Source of the DNA: Ascaphus truei
Taxonomy: Eukaryota; Chordata; Amphibia; Anura; Ascaphidae
Assembly: GCA_036426205.1 (NCBI GenBank)
Contig: WSYH01002426.1
Coordinates: 23,213-87,212, forward strand
Direction of reading: 5' to 3'
DNA length: 64,000 bases
Of the stretch, positions 21,405 to 32,154 are shown piece by piece. Each line of letters starts with the position of its first letter. The stretch's first letter is position 1. The translations under genes were made by a program, and so were the position numbers. The notes beneath the pieces are model-generated. The model was not told the DNA's origin, searched no databases, and was given only the letters and a program-made list of their open reading frames with translations.

Positions 21405-21560
21405 TGGCGACGGCTGTCTGGAGAATACTGTAACAGAAACTGGTCTTTGTCTTTCTTTAATATGAAAAGCCTAAATTGATACATTTTTGTAACCTCTTCC
21501 TTCAGTCTCAAGGCCAATTTACAATGGCACACTGTGGTACAGTATCTTTTTTAAACGAAA

Positions 21561-22440
21561 CACCTGCAAGCTGACACATTACTGAAGCGCATGCGCATTA
21601 CAATTCATGAATATCTGCCATCTGGCGGACACGCGAAGAATTGCAACCTATTAAATCCGAACCATTCTCAATAAACGCATCAACTGCGCGTCAACCGCGC
21701 ATGACCTACGCATGACCCTTGGCTGAGAATGCAAAATGAATGTAGCATGCTCCCGTTGAAGTACGTCGCATTCCAGGAAAAAGCCAGGGAAAAAACAGCG
21801 ATGTGTTAGAATAAAATGAGCCGCAGCAGTATCCTCTATATTTAACCCTATGCACAAGACACACCCACAAATGAGAGATGACTCCCAATTCACCCCTTCC
21901 TGGCAAACCCATTCTAGATTACACAGCAATTTTTACAATAACCACTGCTTATGGACACCTTTGGAAAAAATAAATGGTTAAAAGTTATAACATACATCAC
22001 ATATTCAGTTAATAGACAAATGATTTTGTATAAGACTTCACACTAATGTCTTGCTTTATATAATCTCTTTGCACAGTGCTGAGCACATGGTCAGCTTTAT
22101 ATTTTTAAGGACACTGCATTTGACTAAGGAATTTTTTTTTTTTTATATATATATAAGCCTTGTTCCCGGGCAAAAAGCCATCTTGTTTCTGGGCGTTTCG
22201 CCAATTGACCCTGAACAGATAAGATAACGGCACACAAGCTTCTTCCTGAAAAATAATAATTATTGGATTGGAACTTTTGCTTAAAGTTTAAATACATGGA
22301 GCTTTATCCAGAGCCCTAAGAACTACATTTTTTATGCCCTCTCAAAAATTAAATAGCGGGCTTTTATATAGCTGAGGTTATATAACTTCTTAACACACAA
22401 ATAGCTCCCACCCGCTCATGCTATCTCCCTCCACTCATTT
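21561..22440. other. Unrecognised flank with a CTCF-like site
   Basis: Contains GCGCATGCGC-type palindromes and, at 21617-21628 on the minus strand, CCGCCAGATGGC, which fits the CTCF core consensus except for one position. No gene or transposon end recognised. The right terminus of the multi-gene element may lie near 21560-21700. Confidence 0.35.
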
Positions 22441-22449
22441 CTTTTTAAT

Positions 22450-23690
22450 GCCTTCTGTTTGAACTTTCATACTTTCACAGACTTCCTTCACTACAAATGT
22501 ATGCTATCCTGTTTCACTTCTGTCCTTTCTCAAGCTAAACAAACCTACTTTTCTCCCTTAATCAACAGTCACAAGTCTAACCCCACACTAACTCTTCCTT
22601 CATCTCATCTCAGGACTTTTGCTGACTTTTTTCGAGAAAGAGGTTGAATCCATACACCAGACCATTCCCTCTGTTTCCTCCTATCCTACACCGCTTCCTG
22701 CTCTCTTCCTGCTTTCCTTGACTCTTTTTCCACTGTATCAGAAGAGGATGTCACCATCACTGTTGATCTCCTCTTCTCCCTCTAATCTGATACATTTCCA
22801 TTCTCCTTCAAACATGCAACAGTTATACCATGACTCAAAAATAGCAAGCTTGACCCTACCTATCTTTCTAACTACTGAACTTGTCTTGTATTCTCTTGCT
22901 TGCTCCATTTCCTCAACACCCATTCTCTCCTTAACCCTCTACAATCTGACTTCTGCACTGCTCCCTCCCCGGAGACAATTCTCACTAAAACAACTGATGA
23001 CCTATATGCTGCCAAAGACATTACACTCTGCTCATATTCCTCACCCTCTCTGAAGCATTTGCCTCTCTGGACCACACTCTTCTCTTTTCTCTGTACACAC
23101 TCTCTCTAGGTGACCTAATAACATCTCTTAGGTTTAAATATCACCACTATGCTGACGACACACAAATTTACTTTTCAACCCCTGACCTTACACCTGCTGT
23201 ACAAACCTAAGTTTCTGAATATCTTTCTGTTATCTCATCCTGGACGGCCCCCCTTCGCCTTAAACTTAACATGGCAAAAACAGAGCTCCTCATACTTCCT
23301 CCCAAACCTGACCCTATTATCTCCTTCCACATTACTCTTGAATCTTCCTTCCCGTAGCCCAAGCACGCTGCTTAGGGGTCACACTCTGCTCCTCTCTCAT
23401 TCAAAACATTTCTATAACTGTCGCTTTTTCCTCTACAATATCACAAAGATACACCTGTTCCTCTGTTGCTCAACTATTAAAATCTCTGATTCAGGCCCTC
23501 ATTCTGTCCCATCTTGATTACTGTAATCCCCTGCTAACCCGCCTTCCTGCCTCTCACCTGTCTTCCCTACAATCTATCCTAAACGCTGCTGCCAGAATCA
23601 CTCTACTCTTTAAACTCTGATTCTGCGTTTCCCCTCCTGAAATTCCTCTCCTGGCTTCTAATTCTAAAATACATCAAACCCAGCTAACTT
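22450..23690 (+). pseudogene. Highly degraded L2/CR1-type LINE remnant
   Basis: Short pieces in several frames are diagnostic. '[18 protein letters not shown]' near 23130-23190 carries the RT catalytic YADD. 'VISSWTAPLRLKLNMAKTELLIL' comes next, and 'SHLDYCNPLLTRLPASHL' plus 'ILNAAARI' near 23510-23600 are typical of the region after the catalytic box in L2-like elements. Many stops and frameshifts. RT function lost long ago. Confidence 0.65.
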
Positions 23691-25564
23691 CTGGAAGGTT
23701 ATCAACAATATATTCCAGCCTCCTAACCATCAACAACCAAGTAATATCACTAAGGGGGATATTACTCTGACAAACCCCACTGACATTGCAAATGCATTCA
23801 ATGATTACTTTGTGGGGTGTGCCACTAACTTATTAGCGAAACGCAGCCCAAACCACAAACCTGAATCTCATCCTGGGAGTACCCCTATAGTCCCACCCCC
23901 TCCCAACACTGCCCACAATTTTCAATTTGGCCCAATATCTGAAGAGGAGATTATACAAGCGCTCCTCAAACTAAAACTAAGCAGCCAATGTGGACCCGAC
24001 TTACTACAATCTAGGTTCCTACGACTTGGTGCCCCAGCCATTTGCAAACCAATTGTGTCCATAGTCAACTCTATCCTGTCTGCAGGCCATATCCCTAAGA
24101 CCTGGAAAACTGCCAGAGTTGTCCCAATCTTCAAAAGTGGGGACAAAAACACTGTCTCAAATTACAGGCCAATCTCACTTCTCCCAATTCTATCCAAAGT
24201 CATGGAAAAATGTGTCCACTCCCAATTAAGCGATTTCTATACCAAGACAAATTTCCCTAGCCAATACCAATCTGGGTTTTGTCCCAAACACTCCACCGTA
24301 ACTACCCTGCTAAAAGTTTGCAATGAAATCCAGTGTTGAATGGAACCGGGACAACTCACTGGTGCAGTATTCCTAGATTTTGCAAAGGCTTTTGACACAG
24401 TTGATCATGCTATCCTGCTTAACAAACTCCAGAGCTCTGGAATAGGGAAGCATACTTTAAACTGGTTTCAGTCCTACCTATCAGGAAGATCCCAACATGT
24501 GTCCATCTCAGGCTCTAACTCCAACCCCCTGGATATCACCTGTGGTGTCCCGCAGGCTCTGTTCTGGGGCCCCTACTCTTCTCAGTGTTCATTAATGATC
24601 TTCCCACAGCTTGTAAGGAAGCCTCAATACACATGTATGCAGATGACACAATCCTATATGCACACAGCCATAGCCTCTCTGACCTTCAACACATACTTCA
24701 GTCTGACTTTTTGAGACTCGAAAACTGGATTTCCCAAAACAAACTGTTTTTAAACACTGACAAGACTGTAACAATGGTATTTGGGACCAAGACTACATTT
24801 GTAAAGCTTCCAGTGACTGAGCTCCTGATTAGAACCAACGCTAACACCACCTAACACCTGTCACTAGTTTTAAATACCTGGGCTTATGGTTTGACTCCCA
24901 CTTAACATTCGGGATGTCACATGGATTACACATGAAAACAAAGCATATTCCATACTAGGGGTACTTTACGGAACAAATCCTTCCCTAAGTCTCCTGGTCA
25001 GAAAGCGTATCGCACAGCAGGCTAATGCCAATTATTGACTTGGATACATAGTATATGGCTCGGCACCTCAAACCCACCTTAGCAAACTTGACACCCTCTA
25101 CAATTCAATTTCGTTTTGTTCTCCAATGCAACTACAACACCACATCTGCGAAATGCTCAAAGAACTAGATTGGTCAACACTAGAGTCTAGGCGCAAAGTT
25201 CACCTTTCCTGTCTTGCCTTTAAATTCTTATGGGCAAGCTACCCAGCTACCTGAACAAGCTCCTCACCCCTACCACTTGCAGCACTTATCACCTGAGATC
25301 AGACTCCAAAAGACTGTTCATGGTCCCAAGGCTCAACAAAGTATCCGGACGTCCTCCTTCTCTACCGTGCACCCCAAAAACTGGAACACACCTACCATAG
25401 ACTCTCACATCCACCACCAGTTTAAGTTCTTTCAAATCTAAGGCGTCTCACATTTTAGCCTGGTCTGTAACTGTTTCATACGTCAGAATATATATTTTCT
25501 TTAACTGTGCACGCAATGTCTGTATATAATGATACCCTGTTCATTTATGTAACTGTACTTGAAC
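23690..25564 (+). pseudogene. Non-LTR retrotransposon RT fragment, CR1/Rex-like (jockey group)
   Basis: Readable from about 23812: 'VSNYRPISLLPILSKVMEK' (RT fingers), 'QSGFCPKHSTVTTLL', 'GAVFLDFAKAFDTVDHAIL' (first catalytic Asp), 'LNWFQSYLSGRSQ', then 'ITCGVPQ' where one G is missing and the frame shifts, 'FINDLPTAC', and 'MYADDTILYAHS' (catalytic DD). A TGA at 24337-24339 also interrupts. The order of blocks is that of CR1/L2/Rex elements, without an endonuclease in this truncated copy. Its 3' tail seems to continue at 41378 after the gypsy insertion. Confidence 0.75.
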
Positions 25565-27410
25565 TGTGACGATAGCCTGCCACAGGTATTAAGGGTTAAC
25601 ACAAATCACTGGGTTGAACTGGGACGAGTCTTAGATATATAAAGTATATTTTTCCTTGATAGGTGGACAACGAAATAATACAGTAACAAACAAGAAGTAC
25701 ACTTACTTGGGGTTGGGGAATGAGAGTATATAGCATAGCAATTCTCTCGCAATCAGGTAGCATTCAGATGATAATTGAAGACAAAGGATACAGGGGAACA
25801 ACAGTTTAAACCTTTGTGCCCTATCTTAACATTGAGTACCGTGGATTGGTTTTCAATTACCTCTAGCCAGTCGTTAACGTGGGAACACAATTTGACTCAT
25901 GCCCCCTGCTAGTGGGTACATGCGCAGTAGAGCTCTGGGGTCTCATTTCATAACCCCTCCTCACCTCAGGGATGCCAGCTAGTCTACCCAATTTGTGATT
26001 CTGACAGGTATTTCTTGTTTGTGAGGTGTGAAAGGAACACTTGAGACTGCCTCTGGTTTGAGTAATCTCTGCCCTCATGCAAACAGCGGAGGTGACAAAA
26101 TCCTTTGAAACATACTCAAGTCCTAGACATTGGGTCGCCTTTCTGGCCATATGCTACCTTGGTATGCAAAGGAATTTCCTCTGTGTTTTACCCATACCTT
26201 GAAATACAGTATGTTGGATAAAACATGAACATATCAAAATATCCGGTTCCTTTGGGTCCAGCAGGTCCAAGCTTCCCAGTTCTCAATGCCGGAACTGGGA
26301 CACCCTATGGTCCAATTTGCGACTTGCTACGACCTGGGGAACCGGAGATACACAAATACACTTAAAACCGTTTCACATTTTAATACACAAAACTCCGCTG
26401 TAAATTAAATCACGGTTTTTCACTAAATCCCCATTGAAAACAACGGGTTCTGCCGCCATAGACTTTCAATGGCAAACCGCCGCCATTGGCGGCTATGGGA
26501 ATCCCCACCATAGACTTTCAACGGGGCGATGCCGCCGTTGAAGTCAATGGGGTTTTTCTGCCGTAGCCGGTCAATGGGGTTTGGCCGCCATTGAAGTCTA
26601 TGGGACAAATCCCGAACTTTTAAGGGGGTCCATACTCCGTCGGGTTGGTCCAAGCGGGTCAAGGATGGTTCTGCAGCGATGCCGGAGCAGTGGCTACAGA
26701 TACCCCAAACCCTAATTCGCTGGGCCCTCCGGAACCGGAGCTAGGGATTACCAAATTTCAGCATTTGACACTTAGCCGTTTTCCTGAGCTGTTTCTGCCG
26801 CCGCCATTGGAACCTATGGCGCGGTCCGCTCTTCTCGGTTCGACCCTTATCGGGGGTCCAGGATAGGGGGACCCGGTTGTGGTCGAGTGGGGAGAGGTCT
26901 AGGAACTAGGGACAGAAAGAATTTTATTTCTAGGGGCCCTAGAACTGTTAATTCCAACGCCACTTGTCATTGAACTTGGCGTGTAAGTGATCAAAGCTCT
27001 CCTATTGAAATTGTATCCGCTTTGCGGTTAAGCGGTTTGGACGGCAGCCAACTCGTTCCTGGAAAGCTCTCTCGAGGATTTCTCCATTGAAGTCAATGAG
27101 CCCATTGACTTTCAATGGGAAACTGCCGCTCTCCCTCTCGGACGCCATCTGCTGGTCTTCTCAGGAACAGGACTCCACCGCAAGATTCGCCATTGAAAGA
27201 TATGGAGTTCCAATGGCGGCCTATGGGAGCCTGCAAAATGGTACCTGAAAAGGCGGGAAAGTTACACAAAGGGCTATAATCACTATACAACTATTAACCC
27301 TTGTGCTCCCGGATGGATCCCAGTGTGTGTGATGCAGACACTGATTAACCAGATGTTACAATGAAACGGGGAACAGGGGAATACACATGTACATGTCATA
27401 ACAGGAGTTA
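25565..27410 (-). repeat. 3' LTR of the Gmr1-like element (truncated)
   Basis: Aligns over its length with 39378-41255. The first ~120 bp of the LTR (its U3 start, at the right here) are missing because PLE sequence begins at 27410-27411. The part 25565-26080 has many single-base deletions relative to the other LTR, whereas 26100-27400 differs mainly by a few substitutions. Confidence 0.85.
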
Positions 27411-27477
27411 ACCCAAGTGATTTGAATAGGCGCCAAAATTCCCCACAAATAATAACAGATGTAAATTACAACATATA
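27410..27477. repeat. 68-bp direct repeat at the left edge of the PLE
   Basis: The stretch starting AACCCAAGTGATTTGAATAGG's first 20 bases and ending ACAACATATA recurs with one visible difference at 34922-34989. The two copies bracket the PLE-derived block, as expected for PLE terminal sequences in direct orientation. Confidence 0.8.
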
Positions 27478-28989
27478 AGCAATGAAGTGTAACCCAAAAA
27501 ATACTTCTCAACCTTCCAGGAAATGTGCAAAGATTTCCTACAGATACAGTCTTGGTTCGGGGTGGGAAGGGAGCGATGAGATCAGGAACACATCATAGAA
27601 ATAAAGAAAATAAAAACAATCATGGTGCAGTATATCAATACAATCGGAGCTAGGTAGATATCTTGGCTCTATAGGAATTCCTACTTACAACAAGTGTAAA
27701 TTAAAATCGCATTGCTCTGACTCAGTCAGGATTTGAAGAGGTTAAATCTCACATCTGATGGTATATTCTGGTCCAGGAAGGATTCAGAGCACGAATCTTG
27801 TGGATGTCATATTGCTCAGATCCAGGTAAGGTATATGAAATATAAACAAAACGGACCAATGGTCTAGATTGCAAAGCAATTTTATCGCAAAGAAAATGGA
27901 ATAAGAGATGTACTTACAATAAGTACAATAAATTGTACATGTAAAGGTATCGTGAGACAGTTGAAACGCCGATCCAAGTTGTAAAAGATTACTCCCGTCC
28001 TCCCGCGACTTCAACCTCACCGCCGGTGTATGGCGTCTGACGTCACTTCCGACTAGCGGGTGACGACATCCGGTTGAAGGGGATAGCGACGGACAGCAAT
28101 AGGATCAGCAGTGGAGCTCAGGCGTCTTCACTTCGTGGCAGCTGCAGCAGACTAAACTTCTCAAGCTCAACGCATTTCGCTGTGTCACATACAGCTTCCT
28201 CAGGAGCAGATTGACTTCCCTTAGGGGTGGATCTTATTTTATAATGGCTCTAATTTCACCTCAATTACTAATTAATATTCCAATTTACATGTATTAAACC
28301 ACAGGTTCGCCTATACAAAAGGCACATAACTCTGTGATTCAAAAATAGATATAAAAAGCATCAAAAACATATAATAAGTTTATTCATATTTAAAAAACAT
28401 ATGTATACCATAACTAATTTAAAAAAATAATGAATTAATTTAACAAGACACAAATTAAAAGACTAGTAGCTTCATAGCGATTTCAACATAGGGAGAGAGA
28501 GGAGACAGATAAAATAAGCATTAGTAATAATATCTGAAAGTCAGTTTAAATATGCTTATTAGAGTTTTTAAAATAAACTCATATTTCTAAAAATAAAATA
28601 CATAAAAATCATCATTTCATGGCAAGGAGAATTATGAACAAATATATAAAAAAATTGTCATTTTCTAACTAAACCAAGTAAAAAAATTCTAATTGAAATA
28701 AATAACCAATGTGATAAAATGTATATTAAAAACCCATATAAAATTTGATGGTTATGTGTTTATAAGGCCAAGTGGTCACTGGGGAAGGGGGAGGGAGGAG
28801 AGGGAAAGGGAGGGAATAAGGGGAGGGGAAGGGGGGGGTTTAGAGGACGGGAAGGATGGGGACAGGGAAGAGGAAGTTGGGGGGGAGGGGGGGAGAAGGG
28901 AAAGGAAGGGACAGGAGAGGGGGCTGGATGGAGGATGGAGATGCAATGGGAGGGAAAAAGAACACTGGTATGGGATATATTATAGTGTA
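27478..28989 (-). other. PLE 3' terminal region
   Basis: Non-coding AT-rich sequence between the left direct repeat and the GIY-YIG C-terminus. Contains the hammerhead motif at 28165-28207 and a purine-rich G/A tract (28780-28960) just downstream of the coding end. No gene. Confidence 0.6.
28165..28207 (-). ncRNA. Hammerhead ribozyme motif (PLE)
   Basis: Minus strand: stem I GCTC, core CTGAGGA, stem II GCTGT/ACAGC with a 7-base loop, core GAAA, short stem III TGCG, UU, then GAGC which pairs with GCTC. All core positions fit. Stem III is weakened compared with the CGCG seen in the other copies. Same orientation as the PLE coding strand. Confidence 0.75.
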
Positions 28990-29298
28990 TTAAGAGTTGA
29001 GAAATGGTAATATTTCAAAATCCGAATTTAGACCATGAGGAATTAGTGTGTTTAATGTATGTATCCAGTACATTTCTCTTTTGCTCAGGTCTATCTCTCT
29101 ACTACGTCCCCTCCAGTGTTGTTTAACGTTTTCAATGGCAATAAATTTAAGGCTGTCAGGATTAGAGGGATATAGAGAGAAAAAAGGGGGAGCACAGGTT
29201 GAAGAGTTTGGGGTATCTAGAGTATCTAAATAGATATTTGTGGGTGTGCTTGAAAGATATAATAAATCACTTACACGGCCTTGTGTAAATGCTCTCAC
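28990..29298 (-). pseudogene. PLE GIY-YIG endonuclease, C-terminal part
   Basis: The readable part 'IENVKQHWRGRSREIDLSKR' and 'EMYWIHTLNTLIPHGLNSDF' is the C-terminal segment of the PLE nuclease and aligns with the ends of the PLE frames at 8568-9704 and 53237-53545. The catalytic core upstream is missing. The 5' half of this frame is terminal-repeat sequence. Confidence 0.75.
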
Positions 29299-29504
29299 AG
29301 CAAGGTTTACTTGTCTTAGTGTTCTCTTGGTCGGTTGCCTTCTTCTTTTCAGGATTTGGTTTTCTTTCTGGATATCTTCAATAGTCCTCGGCTTACAATG
29401 TGGATGTCTCCCTCGGAGTGAACAGATTGAAAAACAGTGGTTTAGAGGGGAATACAGACAGTTCTGATCAAGTCCAATATTTTAGCTCTAAATGCTTATA
29501 TATA

Positions 29505-30333
29505 TGTAGCGGTCATGTAAAATGCCTACAGTCATCTCTCCTGTTGGCAGTAAGGCCTGGTAAGTGTGGGCATGCCAGCAGTAATTATGGAGGTTTCCCC
29601 TCACACCCTGGTGGGGTGCCCTGTGTATGGCTGGGACTGGTCACATGCTCTGACTCCATGGTTAGTGATGTCAGAGGTGTGTCAGCCTCAGAAGCTTACA
29701 TAAGGCACAGCACTGTGTTTAAAAGTTAGTTCTGCTGAGAGGAGGAGGGTTAGTTCAGTTGAGGAAGAGTTCCAGCTCTTGTCAGAGCTGAGGAAGGAGT
29801 TCAAGTTCTATCAGAGTGTCAGTTATGTTATAGTAACTCCATGGGAGGCTGTGTCCAGGGACCTGGCACAGGACAGTGATTCCTGTGGGAATAAGTGAAT
29901 CCCTGATCTAGGTGATATACCTATCTAAAGGGAGCACGGGCGAGATGATTGGCTGAATATACCCATTGTGGAGGGCAGCTATGCCCGCCGTGACAATAAA
30001 GATGGAGCTGATCAGAGAAACCCCTGTGTGTGAGAGTCCAATGATTATACAGGAGGTTGCACCACCGAGGAGTTCCTCGTCAGGATCATCCCCATGCGGA
30101 CGCAGGGACCCTGGTGAGGTGGAGGCGCTGCACTGGAACTAGGTGAGACTCAGCACACTACCTCAGCTGCCTGTCTGACGGGTCCTCCCCACACACCATC
30201 ATGCGGGAGACTCAGGAGTCCTGTAGCCAACAGGTGCACCATCAGGCATATCTACACTGTAATGGGGTCCGGTTAGACCACAGGGGCCAATGTGAGATTG
30301 GGTGGGTCAGGCCGGGCCAGAAATACCGTTACA
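29505..30333 (+). mobile_element. Solo LTR inside PLE sequence
   Basis: An 829-bp block begins TGTAGCGGTCATG and ends ATACCGTTACA (TG...CA) and is flanked on both sides by TATA-type sequence that can represent a short target duplication. The sequence on either side belongs to the PLE repeat. Its CCGTTACA end resembles that of the LTR ending at 57392. It contains AATAAA near 29995. No internal coding sequence remains, as expected after LTR-LTR recombination. Confidence 0.65.
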
Positions 30334-30339
30334 TATATA

Positions 30340-31030
30340 TATATAAAGGCAGTGATTACTGCCAGCACTCACACGGGCTAGTGTGAGTACAATCCTAGGG
30401 GAAGGTATCTTTTTATCCAAATCTGGTCTTTACACGTAGTGATCTATAGGTGTAATAAGGGTCCGGTATTTAGTGATATATATAAATCAAATAATACTCA
30501 CACGGCCTTGTGTGAGTAAATACACATCAAGGTATCTTTATCTTGAAAGTCTCCTTTTCTTCTTTTCAGGTTTGTAAGCTTCTTCCTGGTTTTCTTTGGT
30601 GGTCTTCAACTTTCAGTGTGGTAATCCCCCTCGGTGTGAACAAATTGGAAAACAATTGTTAGTGGGGAAACATCAACATAATTCTGTGATAACCCACTAG
30701 AAAAGCCCAAGCAGATACGTAAAAGCAGCAAAAATGCTGCAGGCACTCACACAGGCAAGTGTGAGTGCAATCCTAGGGGAAGGTGTCTTTTTTTCCTGTT
30801 GGTGTCTTTAAATCTGGTGCCCTGTGAGGGTGATAGTGATCTGATATGTATAGATCTATAAAAATAAAAATAGAAATAAAAATGATACTCACACGGCCTT
30901 GTGTGAGTAAATGCACATCAGGGTATCTTTAACTTCTTTTTTATACTGATAGTGTTAATCTCCAAGTGGGCCCGTGTAGGTAGATGACCCCTCCTTGGTG
31001 TAGATGTGAAATTGAACACTGTCACGATTT
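30340..31030 (-). repeat. PLE terminal repeats with four hairpins
   Basis: Two copies of a ~380-bp unit (about 30355-30735 and 30736-31020). Each has two hairpins formed by ACTCACAC and GTGTGAGT around a 6-bp loop, at 30367-30388, 30496-30517, 30745-30766 and 30887-30908. Arms are identical in all four although the loops differ. A related, decayed form lies near 29270. This looks like tandem PLE terminal repeats. Confidence 0.75.
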
Positions 31031-31238
31031 TCGTGGACTACAACAAATTTTATTAAAAAAACAAATATAAAAACAATGAGAAAGATGCATAAAAAGAAAA
31101 AGCCAGCCGTCTAAAAGAAATTGCTCGTGGGTCTCGTGGAGTGCAGCTAACTTGCTCCGCGTCCGGATATAGTGCTGCCTCCTCTCAGATCCACTCCTTG
31201 ACGGTGGCTGTGCTGGGTCAAAATTGACCTAGTGGTGA

Positions 31239-31275
31239 GAGCAACGCGTTACGACTTTTGGTCTTCCTCAGGCTC
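31239..31275 (-). ncRNA. Hammerhead-like motif with damaged core
   Basis: Minus strand: stem I GAGC, CTGAGGA, stem II GAC/GTC, then GTAA in place of the invariant GAAA, CGCG, UU, and GCTC pairing with GAGC. Architecture as in the intact copies but the core A-to-T change should abolish cleavage. Confidence 0.65.
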
Positions 31276-31318
31276 CGTAGTTTGGGGTTAAGGTTCGTGG
31301 CATATATTTATATTGATG

Positions 31319-32065
31319 TCAGCCAATCCCCATTCTACTGTCAGGATTAGAGCTATGATACTTTGCATAATGCTTAGATACACTGTGTGTTAAAATTCCC
31401 CGTCTAATGTTACTTAAATGTTCAATAATGCGTGTTCTGATGGGTCTTGCAGTCTTCCCTACAAATTGAAGCCCGCACGGGCATTGTAGGACATAGATAA
31501 CGAAATCTGAATAGCAATTCATATATTGTTTTATTTTAAAAGATTCCTTACTATTATGGCTTATAAAACTTGTTTTTTCTTTCATTTTGTTTTCACGGGC
31601 CTTACAGGATACACATCCATAAAAACCTTCTATATTATTAAGCCAACCAGTATTTGTAGTATTCAATTTTTTAAGTGCACTAGGGGCTACAATATTTTTT
31701 ATGTTTTTTGCTTTTTTTAAAATGACTTTAGGGTTTTCGGGTAATATTTCACTTAAAATGGTATCTGATTTAAGAACGTGCCAGTGTTTTCGTAAAATTT
31801 TATTAATATTGTTTGCTTCTTTATTATAAGTCGTTAAAAAAGCAGTTTCATAATTGTTTTTATATGTTGTTAAAAAAAATGTTGGTTCTAAAAGCTCTTT
31901 TCTTTGTAATGACCTTGCCTTATTTAGTGCCGTATCTAAAGTATCTTGATTATAGTTTTTCTCTTGAAAACGTTTTTCCAAAATTTTACATTGATCATTA
32001 AACATATTCTCCTCAGTACAGTTTCTGCGTATTCTTCTATATTGACTATATGGTACTCCATCCAT
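31319..32065 (-). pseudogene. PLE linker and GIY-YIG endonuclease, C-terminus replaced
   Basis: 248 codons. Contains the linker region ('LRKHWHVL', 'LPENPKVILKKAKNIK'), the Cys pair 'FYGCVSCKA', the nuclease core 'FVIYVLQCPCGLQFVGKTAR', 'RTRIIEHLSNIRRG', and ends abruptly after 'SSNPDS' where terminal sequence starts. Elsewhere the PLE frame continues at this point with the YWI..L segment. The nuclease of PLEs is believed to nick DNA for priming. A gap of about 90 bp with broken frame separates it from the RT part at its right. Confidence 0.8.
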
Positions 32066-32154
32066 CCATTGATGGTGGTGGCAGCTTGAACGTAAAATAA
32101 AATTATTACAATGTACATTTTTAAAATGAGTTTTTGTTTTTATAGAACCATCCT

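Larger units (their letters stand above)
15120..21560. mobile_element. Candidate multi-gene IS630/Tc1-type DNA transposon (degenerate)
   Basis: Three broken genes lie together. A Tc1-type transposase (minus, 17496 to 15600) is divergent from a BEN-like gene (plus, 17758-19199) with 261 bp between start codons. A forkhead-domain gene (minus, 21404 to about 20430) converges on the BEN-like gene. The whole stretch, introns and spacers included, is sprinkled with the words TACTGTA, ACAGTAC and TATACTG, which are rare in the flanks. That shared compositional signature and the tight divergent arrangement are why I group them. I could not find terminal inverted repeats or a TA duplication by eye, so the boundaries are approximate and membership of the forkhead gene is less secure than that of the other two. 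Confidence 0.5.

Noticed and set aside
21148..21465. 105-codon plus-strand frame
   Set aside because: It is the antisense of the forkhead domain, whose motifs on the minus strand explain the region better.
15120..21560. Harbinger or Kolobok assignment for the multi-gene locus
   Set aside because: The transposase motifs ([22 protein letters not shown]) are those of IS630/Tc1, not of these superfamilies.
22180..22215. GAAAC-containing sequence as another hammerhead
   Set aside because: No CUGANGA core upstream and no stem I pairing.
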